The translations under genes were made by a program, and so were the position numbers. Positions 15,101 to 24,100 of a DNA stretch of 64,000 bases are shown piece after piece; position 1 is the first letter of the stretch, and every line of letters starts with the position of its first letter. The notes under the pieces were generated by a model. The model worked only from the letters and a program-made list of their open reading frames with translations, was not told the origin of the DNA and made no database searches. Origin of the DNA: Pycnopodia helianthoides (taxonomy: Eukaryota; Echinodermata; Asteroidea; Forcipulatida; Asteriidae); contig CM063264.1 of assembly GCA_032158295.1 (NCBI GenBank), forward strand, positions 1,674,001-1,738,000. Direction: 5' to 3'.

Positions 15101-18100
15101 CTGCTACTGACCTGGGCTTCATTTTATAGAGCTGCTTAAGCACAAAAATGGCTTTAGTAGTGGCTACGGCCAGAACGCCGAAAATTCCTTTACTGTAATA
15201 ATGACTGCAGCCAGCTGCCCTAGCCGTAGCCGAAGTCACTTGACTCAGCTGTGACTTCACTAACAATCTAAAGCCTGGTTCACTCCTCTTTAAAAGTCAC
15301 AAAAATAAAGTGAATTTCATCACAATTGCAAAACAGCTGTTTAAGTCAATCACACAAATTTGCTCTGAATTCGCTCTTCATCGAAGCATGAACTGGGCTT
15401 AAAAATAGATCTGGGCTTAAAAATAGAACTCTGTAGCCTGGTACTTTACCTTGCAGTGGTCGTCGAGTAGTGTGGTAGGTCCCGTGGAGCCGAACTGAGG
15501 CTATATCGCTGCTGTGCTGTGTAGCTAGAATAAGCAGCTCATTCCTGGCGCTCGTCCAAGTAAACGACGGCAGTTCTCCTTCTAATCTTTCCTCATGAGC
15601 TTGTTGGAACGCAACATCTCGTATCTGGAAAATGAAGACGTTTTGGACAAATCTTTTAGTTGCGTGAAGGCATGTGGGATGTTGAGTGGCTGAGCACGGT
15701 CTTGTGCACCAGACTATAGTTCTGGACCCCACTATCATAGAGCTGCTTAAGCAGAAAATATTGCTTAAAAATGTTCTGCTCAGCGAAAATAAGCAGGGTA
15801 CCAGTCACAGATTGTACATAAGACAAGGTAATTTGGCTGGTAACCTTATCATGGTAAGCATAACTTATGCTGAGCAGCTCTGTAAAATTGACACCTGGTG
15901 GCGAAGTCATAAGAGTGTGGGTTCAAATCCCGGTCGTGGCAAGACACTTAATAATTATTAGTTCTCTTCACCCGGGAGCACATGGGTACCTGTGAGGACA
16001 GAGGTGTTTCTTGTGATTGATTTAGCTTGGTGCGCTACATACTTGGCAGCACAGGCTGTACACTCCCCAGGGAGCTGAGATGGTTTAAGAAATGAAATAA
16101 ATGGCCCATGTGACCAGGAGTAATAATGTTGGAGTGCCATGTCCATCACACTGGCAGAAACTGGTACAAAGTCCATCATCAAGAATACTATTAAAGCATC
16201 TTGATTTCCTGGGAGAAGATGGGGAAGGGTTGGGAAGGAGGGAAATCTGACGAACGAACCTCGTTTCTGTTTTTTAAGTAACTTTAAAGAAAAACAATCC
16301 TACCTGGACATAGTCAGCCTCCTGACCCGTAGGTGGTGGCTCAATGGCGAAGGTGTCGACTTTAAGAACGATTCGATTTGTCGGCTCGGTGCTAATGAGA
16401 AGGAAACAGTCTGCTCTACCGAGAGGCGGGTTACCGGGGGAAACAGGGAGCCGGATAAAATCTCTTGACTTGGTGAGGTGCTGTCTGCAATCTGGAAAGC
16501 AGTACATCCATTCACAGAAAGGTTTACTAGTAATTTTTTTTAAAAGTTACGATGATGTACTGTTCCTTATTCTTCAGTTTTACAATGAAACAAGGAAGTT
16601 TGTTTTGAGGCGCTGGTTAGTACTGAAAAAAATCTAGATGAAAAGCATTCCGTCCTCTTAAGTGAAAGGACAAGTTAGCTGGTCACGCTGGTTTTCAGAA
16701 AATTAAAAGCAAACCTTGTGGTTTAATAACCAGAATGATATTTTAGAATTTTACCACAGAAGACTTTACAAGTTTTATGCAAATTCAAACATTGTGACCC
16801 AGTTTGCTTTCTGCACAAGAAAACTTTTGTCCAAAGTTCGAAAAACAGTTTGCAAGTGGTTCACAAGAGGTTTCCAATTGGCTTCCAAAAGGTTCCAAAA
16901 GGTTCCAAAGAGGTTCCCAAGAGGTTCCCAAGAGGCTCCCAAGAGGTTCCCAAGAGGTTCCCAAGAGGTTCCAAGAGGCTCACAAGAGGCTCACAAGAGG
17001 CTCTCAAGAGGCTTCCAAGAGGTTCTGGAGAGGCTCCCAAGAGGTTCCCAAGAGGTTCCAAGAGGCTCACAAGAGGCTCTCAAGAGGTTCCCAAGAGGTT
17101 CCCAAGAGGCTTCCAAGAGGTTCTGGAGAGGCTCCCAAGAGGTTCCCAAGAAGTTCCCAAGAGGCTCACAAGGGGTTCCCAAGTAGTTTCAAAGATGTAC
17201 CCAAGAGGTTCTAGGAAGCCTGAATAAACTTGCATCTTTTTGGAAAACCAAAAAAGGTACCTCTTTCCGGTGTATTCTTTGGCGGCAGCTCTACCGTCTG
17301 GCTGGATATCTGGAAACCAGTTCTTTGGATCATCTCATCACTGCTGAACAAGAGCTGTACCTCATTACTCTCCGATGTCCATGAAAATGGCGGCAGGCGA
17401 CCGCAGAAACGGTCCGTCTTTTTCGTCGTTAAATCCACCAGCTAGAAAACGAAAAAGAAATTCCCTTATAAAGAAACACTTTCCAATGATGCACTTCAGG
17501 CACTTCTCTAATTAAATATGTATAATTGTTCATGTGGTACAACTGCCATTGGTTTGCTTACTGTCTATGAATCAAGTTAATGTACACCATTTGTATAGTT
17601 TGAATGAAATATGACACTCAATCTCTCAGAATCAAGATATGCACTGTGCCAATGAATCAGAAAAACCTCATTTTCCTTATTTTACGTCCTACTCAAACAA
17701 ATTTACCTCAAAACTCTTCAAAAAATCCTTCAAGTTGGTGTTCTTCTCAAAAGCTCGACCTTGGGATTTTAAGGGGTGGTATTCACCACCTTGGAAAAAC
17801 CAATCCGGTGTTTTTGTTGTCACGCTCGTTCAGAGGCTTGCCTTCGTGAAAATTACCCTCAGGATTTTCCTGTGGTAGCTTCTAACTATATTTCTGTTGG
17901 TTTAGCATGCTTCGATTCGCCACCAATTTTTATGACCCGCATATACCTGCACGGACAGTTCTCAAGATATATGGACAAAAACACCTTTTTTTAAGCTGCA
18001 CCTGTGAAATTTGGGTTGGGGAAGAGGAAAATTCTCCCAAAAATATTGGACGAGGAAAAAACTGTTTTTTACACTTTACCTGTAGGGAGTCCTTCTCACA

Positions 18101-21100
18101 GTTGTCCGAACCCTCCAGGTCAAAGGTCAGGAGGTCAAATATGAAAAACATATCCGGCCCCTGATGAATATTCATAGAACATTCGCTGCTGCTAGGATAC
18201 GGTTGGGGATGGAGGCGGGAGCTAACTTGGGTTGTTGTGTCGTTAATCACTGTAATATCCACACAATCTGAAAAAATGAAGTTTTTAAAGTGAGCATCAG
18301 AATCTGGTGTTATAGTTTCCTATCCGGTTTGACACATTCTTGGTAATGGTGGATGTGCAATGGACACTTTTTTATTTGATTTGAACAAAGAAAAATTGAC
18401 AAGAGCGGGAATTGAACCAACGACCTCCGTATTAACGTGCCGGCGCTCTACAACTGAGCTATCTAGCCCTATGTTGGCGGTCTCCCTATTTTGTCAATAT
18501 CTTTGTTCGGGGGTGCCAGGCAGAAGCCATACATCCGTAAACTGCCGTGTAGCCAGGGATCACACCCAAGTTTACGATACGACCTGGGAAGCTGCATCCG
18601 GGGGATCACCTTAAGGGGATGCAACTTTTTATTTCAGATCAAATAATAAACCACACTTTTTTAATGTGTGAGGGAGGGGAGGCCACACCTACCTGGTACC
18701 GGTCTATCATAGATCCAGAATTCAACCTGGGAAGCGGCAGCCAGGGAATCTCCTTAAGGTGATGCAACTTATTATTTCAGATCAAATAATAAACCACACA
18801 TTTTTTATTTGTGAGGGTGGAGAGGCCACACCTACCTGGTACCGGTCTATCATAGATCCAGAATTCAGCATGATAGCCGGTGTACGACTCGGAGTTGTCA
18901 GTGCTGAAGAGAATGAGCACCTCGTTAGTGTCGGAGGTCCAGGAGAATGGCTGATGCAAACCACAATAGAAGTTTGTCCTATCGGTCGTTACATCAACAA
19001 TCTGAAATCAGAAATGAAGAGCTATCATTGGCTGAGAGTCGTGCTCAGCGGGTGCACGCGTGCTTTACATCAAAGATGGCGGTCGATGACGTGTATTGCA
19101 ATCCATCTACACAAAAAATTGATTGTGATGATGTACTTTTTGGGGGGATGGGGGGGGGAAAGGGAAGAAGGGGGGAATGGAGGGATGCGATTGATGTTTC
19201 ATAGTTGGTCCTTTAGTTTACCCTTTTGTGGCGTGTCGTGGCCAAGGGGTATCGTGCATCGGACTCCGATGGCCTAGACATCCGAGTGGGTTTGAATCCC
19301 GGTCATGGCATGTGTGTCCTTGAGCAAGACACTCACCATAGAGGTGCTTCTCTTAACCCAAGTTTATAAATGAAATCCTGTGAGGGCCGAGTTGGTGTTA
19401 TTTTGGATGAGCCCCCTTTTAGCTATAAATATAAGCAGCTTGAGGTTGTAACTCGGGGCGGGATGCAAATCCACGTTTGGTTTAAGCCCTATCAAAAGGT
19501 CTTTGAATTTGCTGGGATCATTGATGCATCTACGAATGTGATTGTGCAGAACTTTGCTACATACCATCACATGATCAAATTGGCACGATTCCATTGGCTC
19601 GCCATTCACGTCGTTCGAAGGCTCCAGCATAAACTCCAGAAACGAGATTGTGACGACCTGCCCGGGCTCGCCCACTAGGAGGGTGTGGCAGTCAGCATCG
19701 TCAGGGTACGCTTCTGGGTAACCAGGGGAGGCGATGGTACCCTGCGTCACCCCGGTGACGGTGAGAGTACAGTCTGTCAAAGAGAAATGACCACAGATAT
19801 AATCATATATCAAGGCTAATCATCCTTACTCAAATATCCAACCTTTGTCTTGGAGGTGTTTAGGTCGTTAATTTCAATTCAGAGTATATGTAGATTCAAT
19901 GGATTTAAACCGAAACAAACACAATCTTAAGTTGCACTGTCATTTTTCTTTCTTTTCAAAAACTTTTAAATCAAACCAAACCTTATTTTTAGTCTTTCTT
20001 AATAATAATACTACTAATAATAGTGGTGGTCGGAGCACTTGGTACCGTTCCCAAAGCACTGGGGAAACATCAAGATGAAATAGGGACAAATGTGAGGATA
20101 GATCTGTTACAGAAGGCGGCGCTTTTGGGAGCAGCAAGGATCCTGAGAAAGACTCTTGAGATCTAAGGCTACGGGACGTAGCCCGACTGGAGGAGTTACC
20201 GGCACAAATGAAAATGTAATCTTTCTTTTGCATGCTGTGATAAGATGAAATAATAATAATAACTTATTCTTAATATAGCGCATTTCACAATAATGTATCA
20301 AAACGCTTTACATTAGTGCCCTGGTCATTTTGGCCAATAGCATTCCTGTAGTCTCTCTCAGCTCCCTGGGGAGTATGCAGCCCCGAGCTGCCGTGGTGCT
20401 CCGAAGGTTTTTTCAAACACAATACTATTCTCTACCCTCACAGGTACCCATTTATACCCCTGGGTAAATGGGACACACTTTATTATTTGCCTTAGACGCA
20501 AATAATAATTGCTTATCACAGGGTCCAGGCATTCCGATCTTATTTAAATCTAACTCGGAGTGGAGTGACATAGGAGAGGAGGATAGTGCAGAATTGAGGT
20601 CACCTGTAGGCACAGAGGCTGAGGAAGTTAAGCCCGGTTCATACTTCATGCGAATGCAAAGCGAATTTTGACGTCACAGCTCTGTTTTCGCTGCGAATGT
20701 TTTGCAGGAGTTGAGCACATCTGAACTGTTGAGAATTGTTCGTTGCAAATTTGTGACGTCAAAATTCGCTTAGCATTCGCATTTGCAGAAAGTATGAACC
20801 GGGCTTTAGGGTATCAATTTCAAAGAAATCTCCTCAGCTACAACAATCTGAAACAGAAATTTGTCCCATCCAACCTTACTCTTGACTTCTGCGGATCCTT
20901 GAGGTTCAACTTCCAGCGGTTCATACTCAAAGTCGAGCACAACCTCCTCGTCGCTCGTTGATTTATCATAACTCAAGACGGCCTCGTTCCCAGAGGACGT
21001 CCAAGAGAAAGGTTCGTAATCTCCGCAGAGGCTCTTCTCATCGTCTGAGAGCGGATTCTTCAACTGATGATAACACAAGGTCAAAGGTCAAAGGTCAAAA

Positions 21101-24100
21101 GTCAAAGGTCAAGGGACAAGTAAGATGATGATTTCCATGAAGGGTGCACCTATTCCAATGTTCTGGTTCTCAACAAATTGTCATACGAGTGCAGAAACGT
21201 TGTATTTAGTGTTTTTATTTAAAAAAATTAATGTTTTGGGGGTTGAACAATGAAAAATTGACTAGAAAAATTGGTTGAGCGCCGGAACGTTAATCTGGAG
21301 GTCATTGGTTCATATTCCGCTCTTGTAAAATTGTATTTGTTTAGCCCCAAATTATTTTAAATTTACCCAGTCAGTTTCCCTTGAATCATAGGTCATATTG
21401 GGACGACCTCTAGGACGAGGGGCATCACAGGCTTCCAGAGAAAGGAAATGATTAGCTGGACCTCCCCCCCTCACACACCCTGATAAAAAAAACAAGTCAA
21501 TAGTTTGTCTTAAAAGAAACTTACAGTTACAGATTTCTCACACGGAACTGTGAAAAACAGGAACGATAGACTGACCCTATTACTGGGCCTGGTGTGGAAC
21601 AGAACTTCACAAACTGACGACTGAGCATCGCTATCGAAGGGAAACTCGCTGGAGACATATCGACCCATCGGACCGTGGAATACAATCGAACAATCTGAAA
21701 AGTGCAAAGTCGTTATTGTTTGTTATATCTTAAAGGTAATGTACACTTTTGGTAACAGCTCACAATCAGTGTCCACATTTTGTGTGATTCAACATATGCA
21801 CGAATAAACAAACCTGTGAAAGTTTGAGCTCAATTGGTCATCGAGGTCAAGAGAAAATAGTGAAAAGAGACCTTATGTGTTTTCCATTTTTTTCAAACAT
21901 CTATTTTTTTTCACCATGACCTTCATACCATGTAAGTTATGTGCATATCTGTGAACATTCATATTTTTAGTCTTACCAATGTTGTACACACCCTTAAAGT
22001 GTAGCCCACACCCTCAAGAGGCCATCCCGCTTTGTGAGTTTTTAAGCGAAATTTTATAAAAATATATACAAAAAGAGCAAAACGTCAAGGTGACCTGTGG
22101 GAGGTGCTTTTGGGATGGTGATATAGGTGGCATGGAAGCGATTGAAGATGCCGTGCGACTCGGCACTGAATCGGATCTCCACCTTGTTCGAATCGGCCGT
22201 CCATGTGAAAGCTGGTTGATCACCACAGAGGGCCTCTGACCGACTGGTTCCAACATCAACAATCTGAAACAAATACACACAGAAAACCAGGCATGACGTT
22301 CTTGTTACATAAGTCTGATTGCCGATTTGTTTGTCCTCAGGGAAAAATCTGAAAAATTGTAGTTAAAAAGCCTGAAATGTCTATTAAGGCCTGCCCAACT
22401 CAAATCAGATGAATGCCAAGTCTGAGCCGTCTGTGTTTGTTTGGAGTCCCAATCCAATTTGCTAAATCGCTCTTTTTTATAAGCCAATTTTTATTTTAAA
22501 GTCTTCTGGACAAAAAAATCACACTTTAACATTCAAAATTGCCTATTAAAGATGTGTCAGCCCTCAAAATTTGCAATCGCAAAAGACAACCGGCTCCGAC
22601 TCTCTGTTGCATGTTCACAAACCACATAGCTTGTGATTTACAGAGTAAAATAACTTCATAGACACAACTTGTTTTGGGGGCTAGGTAAGATTTTAACACT
22701 AATTGAACAATCCATTAGAGGGGTTCAAGGTGCGGTGGTGGTTGGCGGGAGGATAAGGTGGAAAGCTCTGTATGCATGTATTCGGAAATTCCTGTTACTG
22801 TGGTCCAGTTGTTAGACTGCAGGACTTGCAATCACAAGGTTGTGGGTTCGAATCCTGCCATGCTAACTGCTGATTTCACAATGACTAGAAGAGGATTTTG
22901 TCTTCTAGTTACTGAATCACAATTTCTTGATTTGTCCAATTCATAATCATAGACATTAAACTAATGTTTGTCTACGGAGAAAGATTGGCTGATGCCAGGG
23001 CCCAATTTATAGAGCTGCTAAGCACAACAATTTGCTTAGCATGAAATTTCTTCCTCGATTAAAAACAGGGTTACCAACCAAATTTCCATGTGTTGCATAT
23101 TGCTCGTTACTGGTATTCAGCTGTTGTTTGCTTATCCTGAAAATCATGTGGAAATTTGGTTGGTAATCCTGTTTTTATCAATGAAGAAATTTCATGCTAA
23201 GCAAATTGTTGTGCTTAGCAGCTCTATGAAATTTGGCCCAGCTTGGTGTTTTACATCTCCCTGTCGGGAGTTTGCAGAGTTCCCTTGACCGGAATGATCA
23301 TCTCGAAGACTGACAACCAAACATACCTCGACGTAGTTATTTTCTGTACACTGCATCCCACCCTCAAGGGTGAACGAGTTGAATGTCAGCCTCGGCCTCT
23401 TGTCTTGAGGAAGCAAGATCGTCAATCGACACTGGAGGAATTGAATGGATTTCATGGGCCAGTTGGGCGAGGTGATTTCACCCGTCTCGGCTTGTGTAAC
23501 TCGATCACACTGCCTTGGTGAGAACGTTGCCCTCGCCGTTGCATTTTCCACGGAGCTCTGAAAGACTCGCTCCTCAAATCCTTGGGAACACAATTCAAGA
23601 CAGATGCAGCGTTATTATTAGAAAATAATAATAATAATTTGGGAGGCTCTAGGTCATCCTTACTTGCAGCTGAGAAGCTGAATCGGACTCCGACTCTGTG
23701 CATGTCAGACCAGAAATTAAATACTACAGGTTTAAACACAACATAGAAGTCCTATTCGTTTCTCCCTTCGGTGACTGCTTTACTTCTTTCGAGAAAATTT
23801 GAAGGCTCAATGAGATTTTGAGAAAAATCCTGAAATCAGGAAAACAAATTCTGAGAAATCCCCAGCCCAAGTAGGTACTGCAATGTGACACTTTGCATCC
23901 ATTGGCAAGTTTTCACGATCACTATTAGAATTTAAAGTCATTAATCATCAAATATTTGAGTTTAGGAGTTTTAGGGCCAAGGCCAAGGAATTGACCAAGG
24001 GAATTTGACTGCTTGAGGGCACTTTCAACGGCAAACTAATTCCTTGCATCACAATTTTATCTTAAATTTTTGACCGCCTGTTTTTTTTCTTTTCTTGTAT

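Larger units (their letters stand above)
10679..15449. other. 4.8-kb CUB intron: nested gene and repeats only
   Basis: Between CUB5 and CUB6 exons. Besides the plus-strand TMEM79-like gene it holds a triplicated segment of about 150 bp (11,223-11,770), two fold-back MITEs, a SINE fragment near 13,857 and G-rich low-complexity DNA (14,220-14,790). No further CUB exon was found; phases of the flanking exons agree without one. Confidence 0.6.

Noticed and set aside
16716..17227. Three overlapping plus-strand frames rich in PRGSQE
   Set aside because: Product of the 12-bp minisatellite within an intron.
18385..18470. Possible functional tRNA gene on the minus strand
   Set aside because: tRNA-like body without a closed acceptor stem, inside a repeat.
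22795..22865. Possible functional tRNA gene
   Set aside because: A and B boxes are present but the ends do not form an acceptor stem; treated as SINE.
23452..23739. CUB1 exon starting at the nearer TTTCAG
   Set aside because: It would enter in phase 0, while the TSP1 exon leaves in phase 1; the CCCAAG acceptor restores the frame.
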